Origin: JAYSYM01 sp964543475
Lineage (GTDB): Bacteria; Bdellovibrionota; Bdellovibrionia; Bdellovibrionales; JAMPXM01
Direction of reading: 5' to 3'
Length of the DNA stretch: 64,000 bases
Assembly (NCBI GenBank): GCA_964543475.1
Contig: CAZIYJ010000002.1
Location: 372,001-436,000, forward strand
A model generated the notes under the pieces. It was not told where the DNA came from, did not search any database, and saw only the letters and a list, made by a program, of their open reading frames with translations. A program made the translations under genes and the position numbers. Below are positions 51,289 to 59,750 of the stretch, in pieces; the first letter of the stretch is position 1, and each line of letters opens with the position of its first letter.

Positions 51289-52448
51289 AGACGGTAATTC
51301 CTTATGGTCGTCAGAATATCGATGATGGCGACATACAAGCGGTGGTCGAGGTTCTGAAATCCGACTACCTCACTACTGGCCCAGCCATTGAAAAATTTGA
51401 AAATCTAGTCGCCGATTACTGCGGAGTTAAACACGCAGTAGCCGTCACTAACGCTACCGCAGCCTTACAGATAGCCGCGCAGGCTCTCGATCTTAAGCCC
51501 GGCGATCAGCTCTGGACTTCACCCAATACTTTTGTGGCTTCAGCAAATGCTGCTGAGCACTTGGGCGCAGACGCAAACTTTGTAGATATTGATCCCGTCA
51601 CTTTAAACATGTCCGTTGATGAACTAGAGAAGAAGCTAAAGGCCACGCCTGAATCTCAGCGTCCAAAGATAATCATACCTGTCCATTTTGCTGGTCAGTC
51701 GTGCGACATGAAAGCCATTTCAGAACTTGCTGCGCGATACAGTTTCAAAATTATAGAAGACGCCGCACATGCCATTGGTTCTATCTACAATGGCAGTAAA
51801 GTTGGAAGCTGCAAATACTCCAGCATGACAGTCTTTAGTTTTCATCCGGTAAAAAATATCACCACTGGCGAGGGTGGAATGATTACTACTAACGACCCGA
51901 AACTTGCTGAACGATTGCGAGAATTGCGGACTATCGGGATTACTCGAAACCCGGAGCGTATGAGCAAGAAATCAGAAGGACCGTGGTACTACGAGCAGCG
52001 GGAGATCAGCTCTAATTTCCGGCTGACTGACATCGGGGCTGCACTCGGAATCAATCAACTGAAACGCCTTGAGTCGTTCATCGGACGCCGAAATGAAATC
52101 GTGGATCGCTACAACAGGGAACTTGCACACCTTCCCATAACTCTGCCAAAACTAATTCACGGCGAACGAAGCGCCTGGCACCTCTACGTAATTCAAGTTC
52201 GTGAAAATGCAAAATTGAATCGGCTTGATTTGTTCGAAGCGCTGAGAGCACGCGGCATCGGAGTGAACGTTCACTACATCCCCGTTCACCTACAGCCGGT
52301 CTACCGTGCTAAGGGATACAAAGAAGGCAACTATCCGCAGGCTGAAAAATATTATGCGAACGCAATTTCTTTACCGGTTTTCTTTGAGCTAACTAACGAT
52401 CAGCAAACTTACGTCATCGAACAGCTGAAAGAGCTAATCGGCGACTAA
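51285..52448 (+). CDS. pseC: UDP-4-amino-4,6-dideoxy-L-AltNAc transaminase (PseC)
   Basis: The 387-residue DegT/DnrJ-type PLP enzyme has IPYGRQNIDDGDIQAVVEVL at its start, as PseC does. PLP is held by SFHPVKNITTGEGG (Lys), with ASANAAEHLGADANFVDID and EDAAHAIGS. It aminates carbon 4 of the PseB product. The ATG overlaps the pseB stop. It converges on a second DegT gene with a four-base overlap. Confidence 0.93.
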   Translation: MKTVIPYGRQNIDDGDIQAVVEVLKSDYLTTGPAIEKFENLVADYCGVKHAVAVTNATAALQIAAQALDLKPGDQLWTSPNTFVASANAAEHLGADANFVDIDPVTLNMSVDELEKKLKATPESQRPKIIIPVHFAGQSCDMKAISELAARYSFKIIEDAAHAIGSIYNGSKVGSCKYSSMTVFSFHPVKNITTGEGGMITTNDPKLAERLRELRTIGITRNPERMSKKSEGPWYYEQREISSNFRLTDIGAALGINQLKRLESFIGRRNEIVDRYNRELAHLPITLPKLIHGERSAWHLYVIQVRENAKLNRLDLFEALRARGIGVNVHYIPVHLQPVYRAKGYKEGNYPQAEKYYANAISLPVFFELTNDQQTYVIEQLKELIGD

Positions 52449-53542
52449 ACCACACTCTTCACTGCTTCAATTACCGTCTTCTGATCCGCATCGCTGATAT
52501 CAGGATATAACGGCAACGAAATACATCGCGCGGCCGCATGTTCGGCATTCGGTAGCTTATATTTATCACGCAAAGATGCGTACACAGGCTGGTGGTGAAG
52601 AGGCGACGGGTAATGCACAGATGTCGGAACACCCTTAGCTTTCAATGCTTCAGCAAAAGCTGTGCGATCTTCAACCATCACTGTATACTGGGCCCATACC
52701 GATCCTCGATCTGAGCGAACACGAGGGATTGCTAGCTTACCTTCGAGAGAAGCAAACGCATCGTTGTAGCGATTCGCTACCGCACGACGCTTTTCTAATT
52801 CCCAATCGTAACGCTTTAATTTTTCAATTAAGATCGCACACTGAAGTGTGTCTAATCGACCATTGATACCCATGCGCACATGGTGGTAGCGACTGGCCTG
52901 ACCATGAACTCGAATTTGCTCCATGATTTTATGAAGACCTTCGTCGTTCGTGAACACTGCTCCGCCGTCCCCATAGCAACCCAAAGGTTTTGCCGGGAAG
53001 AAGCTAGTTGCACTTACTCGCCCGAGCCCTGAGCTCTTGCGATTTTTGTAGGGAGCTCCAAAGCTTTGCGCCGCATCTTCAATCACAGGAATTCCGCGAC
53101 GAGCCCCTAGCGCTTCGATCTCATCAAAATCAGCGGGCTGACCGTACAAGGAAACGGGCATGATTGCTTTTGTCTTTGGAGTGATGGCTGCTTCAATTTT
53201 TTTCGCATCAATATTGAATGTGTCTAGATCGATATCAACGAAGACTGGCGTTGCCCCGACTAATGAAATTACTTCGGCAGTTGCAAAGAACGAAAATGGA
53301 GTTGTGATAACTTCATCGCCTGGGCCGACATCAAGTGCCATTAATGCCATCATCAATGCATCTGTCCCACTTGCAGCAGTCAGACAATATTTCGTACCAA
53401 TGTAGGCATTCAAAGCCTTTTCACATTCAGCAACTTCAGGGCCTAAAATGAACTGGCCGTGATTGAGGACTGTTTGAATGCGCTGATTGATATCTTTTTC
53501 GAGAGCTTTGTACTGAGGCTTAAGATCTAAATACGGAATCAT
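52445..53542 (-). CDS. DegT/DnrJ/EryC1-family aminotransferase (WbpE/WlbC-like)
   Basis: The 365-residue PLP sugar aminotransferase starts MIPYLDLKPQYKALE. It has the VLNHGQFILGPEVAECE, TTPFSFFATAEVISLVGATP, PVFVDID and IEDAAQSFGA blocks. The PLP Lys is in SFFPAKPLGCYGDGG. This block pattern resembles WbpE/WlbC-type aminotransferases that make 3-amino sugars; the keto-sugar substrate is unknown. It is a single minus-strand gene between pseC and the TIGR03546 gene. Confidence 0.9.
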   Translation of the reverse strand: MIPYLDLKPQYKALEKDINQRIQTVLNHGQFILGPEVAECEKALNAYIGTKYCLTAASGTDALMMALMALDVGPGDEVITTPFSFFATAEVISLVGATPVFVDIDLDTFNIDAKKIEAAITPKTKAIMPVSLYGQPADFDEIEALGARRGIPVIEDAAQSFGAPYKNRKSSGLGRVSATSFFPAKPLGCYGDGGAVFTNDEGLHKIMEQIRVHGQASRYHHVRMGINGRLDTLQCAILIEKLKRYDWELEKRRAVANRYNDAFASLEGKLAIPRVRSDRGSVWAQYTVMVEDRTAFAEALKAKGVPTSVHYPSPLHHQPVYASLRDKYKLPNAEHAAARCISLPLYPDISDADQKTVIEAVKSVV

Positions 53543-53688
53543 TCGATTACCCTTCGAGAGCTGAACTTCTAAGCTAAAACTAGGTCTTCACATTACTCTT
53601 CGACTCTCGGCAGCTCAACATTTCCCCTAGCAAAACGCAACGCGAAATCTTACACTTACCGGGAACTTACCTCTGGAGAACACCAGCC

Positions 53689-54210
53689 ATGACCTACTTG
53701 CTCAAACAGATCTTTGGACTCATAAAGCTCATTAACTCGGATAAGGCCACCAACCAGATCGCCTTCGGGGTAGCCCTCGGTTTGATCCTCGGCTTCTCTC
53801 CACTCTTTTCGCTGCAGTCGATTATCGTCTTCATAATTTTGTTCTTCTTTAGAGTGCAAATCGGTGCGGCATTCTTAGCGGCCTTCTTCTTCTCGTTTAT
53901 TGCGTGGCTACTTGATCCGGTCTGCCACATGCTAGGCTCTGCGGTGCTCGAGATTGAAGCGCTTAATCCACTTTTCACCACGCTTTACAATATGCCAATT
54001 GTTCCATTCACGCGCTTTTACAATAGCATCGTGATGGGCTCGGCTATCGTAGCTCTACTGCTTGCTCCTTTTGTTTACATCGCAACTCAAATACTAGTTC
54101 AGAAATATCGAGACACTGTTATGGCTAGCTTCCAACGAACCAAGTTCTGGAAAGCTGTCAAAGCTTCAAGTGTTTACAACTGGTACACAAAATACGACGA
54201 ACTTTACTAA
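53689..54210 (+). CDS. TIGR03546-family membrane protein
   Basis: The 173-residue protein has three to four membrane helices. It starts with an amphipathic segment, then ATNQIAFGVALGLILGFSPLFSLQ, typical of TIGR03546 and related DUF2062-like proteins. It ends with a polar tail. The family is uncharacterised and is found beside TIGR03545 in genomes of bacteria with outer membranes, as here (14-base gap). A GGAG site lies before the ATG. Confidence 0.8.
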   Translation: MTYLLKQIFGLIKLINSDKATNQIAFGVALGLILGFSPLFSLQSIIVFIILFFFRVQIGAAFLAAFFFSFIAWLLDPVCHMLGSAVLEIEALNPLFTTLYNMPIVPFTRFYNSIVMGSAIVALLLAPFVYIATQILVQKYRDTVMASFQRTKFWKAVKASSVYNWYTKYDELY

Positions 54211-54223
54211 GCGGAGAATGAAC

Positions 54224-56167
54224 ATGGCAAATCAACAAGACATCAAGACAAGCTCTCCGAAGAAAGAAAAAAAGAAAGGTATTATCCGCTATGAAGCGAT
54301 TGTGCCGTTCTTAATCGTCGTAGCTCTTATCTACTTCTACTTCGCAATCTTCTTCGATACTCACGCAAGACGATTACTTGAATACGGCGCTACTCGAGGA
54401 AATGGTGCCGAGGTCAATATCGGTTACTTCAAAACAAGTTTCTTCAAAGCTTCGCTCGACATGGGCAAAATCGAAATCACTGACGGCACTAAACCCACTC
54501 ATAACAAATTCGAAATCGGCCAAGTAAAATGGAACATGCTCTGGGATGCACTTCTCAGAGGTAAGGTAGCAATCGAAGATGCAAGCATTCTCGATATTCG
54601 CTTAGGCACACAACGAAATAGGCCAGGCCGCGTTTTGCCGCCGGATAACGACAACAGCCCTGGACTTGCCGACCAAGTTCGCCAAAAGGCTCTTGCGAAA
54701 ATGGATGAAGAGTACTCAGGCAATGTCCTTGGTGACATAGCAGCCATCCTCGGTGGCGAAGATCCAAAAGATCAGCTAAAGAGCATTCAAGGTTCTCTCC
54801 AATCAGAAGCTCGCATCAAACAACTTCAAGATGAGCTAAAGAAAAAAGAAATCGAATGGAAAGCTCGCATCGACGCACTTCCAAACAGCAAAGAGATTAA
54901 AGAAATCGGCGACCGAGTTAAAACCGTAAAGACAAAAGACTTCAAAAGTCCGATGGAGGTTCAGGCCTCTCTTAAGCAAATCGACCAAATCATTAAAGAT
55001 GCAGACGCAAAAGTAAAAGAAGTTAACTCAACCAGCAAAGCACTCACCGGCGACGTTGGCACCTACCAACAAGCGTTCGCTGCGTTGGATGACATGGTCA
55101 AAAAAGATATTGAAGATCTTGAATCACGTCTCAAAATTCCGAAGCTCGATGCTAAATCACTTTCAAGCTCTATCGTTGGCCCGTTGTTCTTAGATAAAGT
55201 AAAGCAAGCCGAGTTCTACATGAACAAGGCTCGTAAAATGATGCCTCCCAAGAAAACAGCCGAAGAAAAAGCCGCTTACGCAAAGCCAACTCCTCACGAG
55301 CGTAGCAACGGGCGAAATTACAAATTCGGCCGACCTAAAGCTTACCCACTATTCTGGCTTCAAAAAGGTCAGATCAGTTCGCAAGTCACACAGTCTGAAT
55401 GGGCTGGCGATTTCGAGGGAACTTTAACTAACCTCACTGACGACCCACCAACTATCGGTGTGCCGACTACTTTTCAGTTCAAAGGTAATTTCCCTAAACA
55501 AAATGTTCTGGGAATCGACGGAAAACTCACAATCGATCACGTAACTGAAGTTGCACGCGAAGCTCTCACGATGAAAGTTGCAAGCTACGGCCTAGGTGAG
55601 ACGAAACTTTTGAATTCAAAAGAAGCTAGCGTCAACCTTGCAAAAGCAAGTGTCGGCTCAGAATTCAACGGTGAGCTAAAAGGCGACGAAGTAAAAATCG
55701 CGATGTACTCAATGTTTAGCAATACCGATTACCAAATCGCTGCAAAACAAAAAGTGCTCGAAGACATCTTAAAGAAAGTCTTCGCAGGTCTTCCTCAGAT
55801 TACAATGTCCGCAAGTGCTTCCGGAACTTGGTCGAATCTCAAGTTCGATCTCAACTCGAACGCTGGCGACGAATTATCTGCAGGATTCCAGCGAGAGATT
55901 AACGCAAAAATCGCCGAAGCCCGCGCACAGCTAAAAGCTATGATCGATCAAAGAATTGGCGCAGAGAAAGAAAAACTCACGGCGCAATTTAAAAAGATCG
56001 AAAGCCAAATCAAAGGCGCATTGGGCGACAAGCAAGCCGAAGTCGATAAAGCCAAAGGCGGCCTCGAAGAAACTAAGAAGCAGGCTTCAAAAGAACAAGG
56101 AAAGAAACTTGAAAACGAGGGCAAAAAGCTCCTCGAAGGCTTCAAGAAAAAAGGCTTTAAGTTTTAG
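54224..56167 (+). CDS. TIGR03545-family envelope protein
   Basis: The 647-residue protein has one membrane helix near the N-terminus (about 26-46, FLIVVALIYFYFAIFF) and a very long extracytoplasmic part. That part has an AsmA-like beta start (VNIGYFKTSFFKASLDMGKI), a coiled coil (about 190-300), a beta-rich middle, and a second coiled coil rich in Lys, Glu and Gln (about 560-640). It is TIGR03545 type, partner of TIGR03546. The ATG at 54224 follows GGAG by seven bases. The layout suggests a lipid- or envelope-bridging role, but none is proven. Confidence 0.78.
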   Translation: MANQQDIKTSSPKKEKKKGIIRYEAIVPFLIVVALIYFYFAIFFDTHARRLLEYGATRGNGAEVNIGYFKTSFFKASLDMGKIEITDGTKPTHNKFEIGQVKWNMLWDALLRGKVAIEDASILDIRLGTQRNRPGRVLPPDNDNSPGLADQVRQKALAKMDEEYSGNVLGDIAAILGGEDPKDQLKSIQGSLQSEARIKQLQDELKKKEIEWKARIDALPNSKEIKEIGDRVKTVKTKDFKSPMEVQASLKQIDQIIKDADAKVKEVNSTSKALTGDVGTYQQAFAALDDMVKKDIEDLESRLKIPKLDAKSLSSSIVGPLFLDKVKQAEFYMNKARKMMPPKKTAEEKAAYAKPTPHERSNGRNYKFGRPKAYPLFWLQKGQISSQVTQSEWAGDFEGTLTNLTDDPPTIGVPTTFQFKGNFPKQNVLGIDGKLTIDHVTEVAREALTMKVASYGLGETKLLNSKEASVNLAKASVGSEFNGELKGDEVKIAMYSMFSNTDYQIAAKQKVLEDILKKVFAGLPQITMSASASGTWSNLKFDLNSNAGDELSAGFQREINAKIAEARAQLKAMIDQRIGAEKEKLTAQFKKIESQIKGALGDKQAEVDKAKGGLEETKKQASKEQGKKLENEGKKLLEGFKKKGFKF

Positions 56168-56733
56168 TCTTTAGCGAGTGACTCAAAAAACTCAAAGGAC
56201 TGGGGTATAGCCCAGTCTTCAACGCCAACGATCTTGCGAATTAATTTCCCATCGCGACCGACTACGTAACTCTCAGGAATTCTTTGAACTCCATATTGGT
56301 CCGCAACTTTCCGCTCAGGGTCCCAGATCAAATGAACATTCTGACCTTGAGCTCCAATTGTTCGAGCAAAACGAAGTGCTTCTTCCTTAGTTTCGTCATT
56401 CGACACTGCAACTAAAACTAAGTCGTCTTTAAAGCGCTCCATCAACTTCAGCATCGACGGAAATTCCTGAACACAAGGGTTACACCAAGAGGCCCAGAAG
56501 TTGATGAGCACAACCTTGCCCCTCACCGATTCAAACGAAAACTCTCCATCTTCTAAAAGCTTTGCAGCTGTGAATTGCGGAACGCCAGCTTTCTCCATCT
56601 GATCTAGAGTCGCAATGTGATCAGGGCTTTTCTCAATCGAAGTTTTACTTACTCGAGTATTGTAGAACGCCACCGCAGCAGCAATCACAACAAAAGCTCC
56701 AAGCAATCCGACTAAATAAATTCTCACAGACAC
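56164..56733 (-). CDS. TlpA/ResA-like thiol-disulfide protein
   Basis: The 189-residue protein has an N-terminal membrane anchor (about 6-24) and a thioredoxin-like periplasmic domain. The active site is WCNPC (Cys84, Cys87), with NFWASW before it and cis-Pro in IPESYVVG. It reduces periplasmic disulfides, often for cytochrome c maturation. The start is a GTG directly after the dioxygenase stop codon. It converges with the TIGR03545 gene by four bases. Confidence 0.9.
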   Translation of the reverse strand: MSVRIYLVGLLGAFVVIAAAVAFYNTRVSKTSIEKSPDHIATLDQMEKAGVPQFTAAKLLEDGEFSFESVRGKVVLINFWASWCNPCVQEFPSMLKLMERFKDDLVLVAVSNDETKEEALRFARTIGAQGQNVHLIWDPERKVADQYGVQRIPESYVVGRDGKLIRKIVGVEDWAIPQSFEFFESLAKD

Positions 56734-57738
56734 CTACAAAATATTAAAATAAGACTGCCAATAACGGTCAGCAAAGCTTTGAATCGCGGGATCTTTGATT
56801 TCGGATTTTACCCGATCGTATTTCTGCCCAAACATTGAATTCGAAAAAATAAGTTGGAACAAAAGTCGCTCACCATGCGTGAGCAGCTTGCCTTTATGCA
56901 GTCCTCGCGTGTCGACGGCAATAATAGTTCCTCGTTTGCCAGTTAACTCCACTACATCGTCGCCGTAAGCTTTCGATACGTCTTGATCAGTGAATCGCCC
57001 ACGCTTTCGGAATTGACCTGGGAGTCTTCTGTGCGACCCGCGGACATAGCAATGCGGGCCGTTTTCTGTATCGACATCATTTACGTAGACGAAAAAATTT
57101 AACCATTTTATTCGATCCATATCGAAGTGAAATGCCTGAGCAGATACTTCGGCAAACTGCTCCTTGTTAGGAACCGCAAAACTCCACCACATATAAACCA
57201 ACGAGAGAATTGGCTTCACCCCGAGATAGCGATTAGCGATGCTTAAAAAGAATGGATCGAATGTTAATTTTTGAAGGGTTGGTTGGTTGATAATATCTTT
57301 AATTTCATAAACACATCGTGCAGACTTGCCGCTAAAATTTTGTGGGTAGTCTTCTTCGGACCAACGAAAACCGTCACGACGATAGTTGTCAGTCGGAAGA
57401 ACACCTTTAACTTTAGTCTTGCCTGAAAACTCGAGTATCTGATTGACGACCTCGTCCGGAACTCGTTGATCAAGGACACAAAAGCCGTCTCGTTCGAGCT
57501 TAGTTGCAACCTTTGAAATATCTGCCTCGGTAAACGAGAAAATCGAATTTGAAGTATCAATCCGATCATAATTTCCGTTAATTAGCTTTAAAATAGCACT
57601 GATGCCATCATTCCATAATCCATTGGTCGCTCGAAACAACACTCTATGGAGTACGTAAAGCCAATAAGGAGTTTCGAAACTGAGCGTTCTCCACCTTGGA
57701 AAACGTTTGTTAGTGCTTAGTGTTGGCGCTAGCGACAT
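56734..57738 (-). CDS. Phytanoyl-CoA dioxygenase-like Fe(II)/2-oxoglutarate enzyme
   Basis: The 334-residue protein shows the 2-histidine-1-carboxylate pattern: FHFDMDRIKW (His and Asp of HxD), then the distal His in DTRGLHKG, with Arg in GERLLFQL. NGPHCYVRGSHR is a further PhyH-type block. Members hydroxylate small molecules or glycans. The ATG at 57738 (after AAGGGA) overlaps the preceding acyltransferase gene by 29 bases, so they are cotranscribed. Confidence 0.8.
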   Translation of the reverse strand: MSLAPTLSTNKRFPRWRTLSFETPYWLYVLHRVLFRATNGLWNDGISAILKLINGNYDRIDTSNSIFSFTEADISKVATKLERDGFCVLDQRVPDEVVNQILEFSGKTKVKGVLPTDNYRRDGFRWSEEDYPQNFSGKSARCVYEIKDIINQPTLQKLTFDPFFLSIANRYLGVKPILSLVYMWWSFAVPNKEQFAEVSAQAFHFDMDRIKWLNFFVYVNDVDTENGPHCYVRGSHRRLPGQFRKRGRFTDQDVSKAYGDDVVELTGKRGTIIAVDTRGLHKGKLLTHGERLLFQLIFSNSMFGQKYDRVKSEIKDPAIQSFADRYWQSYFNIL

Positions 57739-58648
57739 ACAGCATTCCCTTAAAGCCTGAAGCTTTTTTAAAAGTGACAAAACTATAAGGCAAACCTTCA
57801 ACGGGCGTCACCAGTAATGTCAGGGAGTTTTTTCCGGCGATCACTTTGAAATCAATTTCATTCAGGAAGAGACCCTGGTCGTCAGCAGTGCAAAAGACTT
57901 CTATTGTGGCTAGACCGGGCCGCACGGCCAGTTTAGCGCTTGATCCATAAACCTCCAACCCTTTCAGATCGATTGTTTCGTGATCAAATCCCTCGTAAAA
58001 GTACACTCTCATAATTTCTTCACTGAACGAGAAGGAGTTTGGTGGGAGGAATCGTAATCGGTCTTTGAGCTTCTTTGCAGGCACTCCTCCAAAAACTCCA
58101 TAAGGAGCCAAATCTTTCAACACCACAGAATTAGCCCCAATCACACAGCCCCGTCCGACAGATACTCCAGCTTTAATAAATACGTTGTTCCCGATCCAAG
58201 TATCTTCCCCGATTGAAACAGGATTTGATGCGACCGGGAGCAACCTGTCCTGGTGCTTAACCAGAAGATGTGGCTCTGCACTGTAGGTGTGGGTTCCCGA
58301 AGAGACGAACACATTGGATGCGAGAGTCGAATAAGCACCGATTTTCACGTCACCCAATACCTTGCAAAGATCTTGGAGCGTTGCTCGGCGTCCAATTTGA
58401 ACTTGTTGTGAATCACTGACTTGAATCTCGATATTTCTGCCAAGCCAAGCATTGTCGCCAAAGAAGATCTTGCCGCCTTTTTGTGGGTCATTTACATAAA
58501 GACGGCCAAAAAAACCAATTCGAACTGACTTCCCAAGAAAAATTGCTCGCTGATTCTTTACATCCACCCTCAAGGAGACTGGAGAACGCAATAGAAAGAT
58601 CAGGCTATCGAAAAGCCTGCTGAAATACCGAATCGCCCTAGAAATCAT
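57710..58648 (-). CDS. Left-handed beta-helix (hexapeptide) acyltransferase with extra C-terminal domain
   Basis: The 312-residue protein has hexapeptide repeats (about 45-195), including IGEDTWIGNNVFIKAGVSVG and CVIGANSVVLKDLAPYGVFGG (partial blocks), typical of O- or N-acetyltransferases. The acetyl-CoA His lies in SSGTHTYSAE. A beta-rich domain (about 210-312) that I do not recognise follows. It probably acetylates a sugar of the surface glycan. It overlaps the dioxygenase start. Confidence 0.82.
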   Translation of the reverse strand: MISRAIRYFSRLFDSLIFLLRSPVSLRVDVKNQRAIFLGKSVRIGFFGRLYVNDPQKGGKIFFGDNAWLGRNIEIQVSDSQQVQIGRRATLQDLCKVLGDVKIGAYSTLASNVFVSSGTHTYSAEPHLLVKHQDRLLPVASNPVSIGEDTWIGNNVFIKAGVSVGRGCVIGANSVVLKDLAPYGVFGGVPAKKLKDRLRFLPPNSFSFSEEIMRVYFYEGFDHETIDLKGLEVYGSSAKLAVRPGLATIEVFCTADDQGLFLNEIDFKVIAGKNSLTLLVTPVEGLPYSFVTFKKASGFKGMLYVASANTKH

Positions 58649-58712
58649 GGATTTATTTTACTTCAACTACGGCCTCCTGTACTACTCTCTTAAAGTTCGA
58701 AAAGGATGATTT

Positions 58713-59750
58713 TTGAAGGCTAAAATTAACGCACGCCGCCTACGCGCAGGTATCATCGGCTGTGGTCGGATTGGAAGTAGTTATGACGAGCCCTCCGCCC
58801 CTTCGGAGCCCGCGAGATCCCACGCGAAGGCATATTCAAACTCAAATTTAATTGATCTTGTCGCTATGTGTGACACTGATCTCAAACGACTACAAACTGC
58901 TGGAAAGTTTTGGAAAGTTGAGGGGCTGGCCCAAAATACTTCGAAACTAATGGCACTCGATCCAGAAGTACTTTCAATTGCAGTTCCGACGACCCTTCAA
59001 CTCAAGACACTCAGAGAATTACCCTTAAATACTCTCAAAGCACTTTTTCTCGAAAAACCGGTCGGCAGAAACTTAGAAGAATTTCATGAAATTGAACAAA
59101 TACTTCGATCAAACAACGTTCCCACACAAGTTAACTATCTTCGACGTTTCAGCAGCCAATTTCAGTTGCTTAGAGACCAAATTGGACGGGGCGACTTCGG
59201 CAGGGCAAGTTCTATCATTGTAAATTATGAAAACGGGATTTTAAACAATGGCTCGCACGCCATTGATCTTCTTCATTTTTTAATCGGACCGACAACGTCG
59301 GTCGACAATGTGACCAAAGTTCGAGATAGCCGAGATCAGTCCGATGACCCTACTCTCTCATTTACTCTCGAGCTCAACTTCAAAAACCATCCGGTGCGTG
59401 CTATTTTTAACGGCCATGATCATCGACTCTACTCCTTGTTTGAGATCGATCTCTTTTTTGAGAACGCACGCGTTTCAGTTTCGGAATTTGGTGAAACTCT
59501 TCAGTACTTTCAAGCAGGAGCAGACGCCATCTATCCAGAATATCGATCTTTGAAATTAGTGCGCGAGCAGCGGAATTGTCTATCAGGGGTTTTTGAAAAT
59601 GCTGTCGAGGAGTTGTTTAAACTCGCTACTTCAGAGTCTCCAAAGTCGATTTGCTCTGTTGCAGACTGCAAACGCCTACACCTTGTCGTTGCAGCAGCTT
59701 TCCAGGCTCTCCATTCAAAAAGAAAAATCAGTATAGAGGAGACCAACTGA
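58713..59750 (+). CDS. Gfo/Idh/MocA-family oxidoreductase
   Basis: The 345-residue protein has an NAD(P)-binding start (AGIIGCGRIGSSYD), then the family motif LFLEKPVGRN with the conserved Lys, and a C-terminal substrate domain with NHA-like HAIDLLHFLIG. It oxidises or reduces a nucleotide sugar. It overlaps the DegT gene by one base. The start is a TTG after AAAGGATGA; no better start is seen. Confidence 0.88.
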   Translation: MKAKINARRLRAGIIGCGRIGSSYDEPSAPSEPARSHAKAYSNSNLIDLVAMCDTDLKRLQTAGKFWKVEGLAQNTSKLMALDPEVLSIAVPTTLQLKTLRELPLNTLKALFLEKPVGRNLEEFHEIEQILRSNNVPTQVNYLRRFSSQFQLLRDQIGRGDFGRASSIIVNYENGILNNGSHAIDLLHFLIGPTTSVDNVTKVRDSRDQSDDPTLSFTLELNFKNHPVRAIFNGHDHRLYSLFEIDLFFENARVSVSEFGETLQYFQAGADAIYPEYRSLKLVREQRNCLSGVFENAVEELFKLATSESPKSICSVADCKRLHLVVAAAFQALHSKRKISIEETN

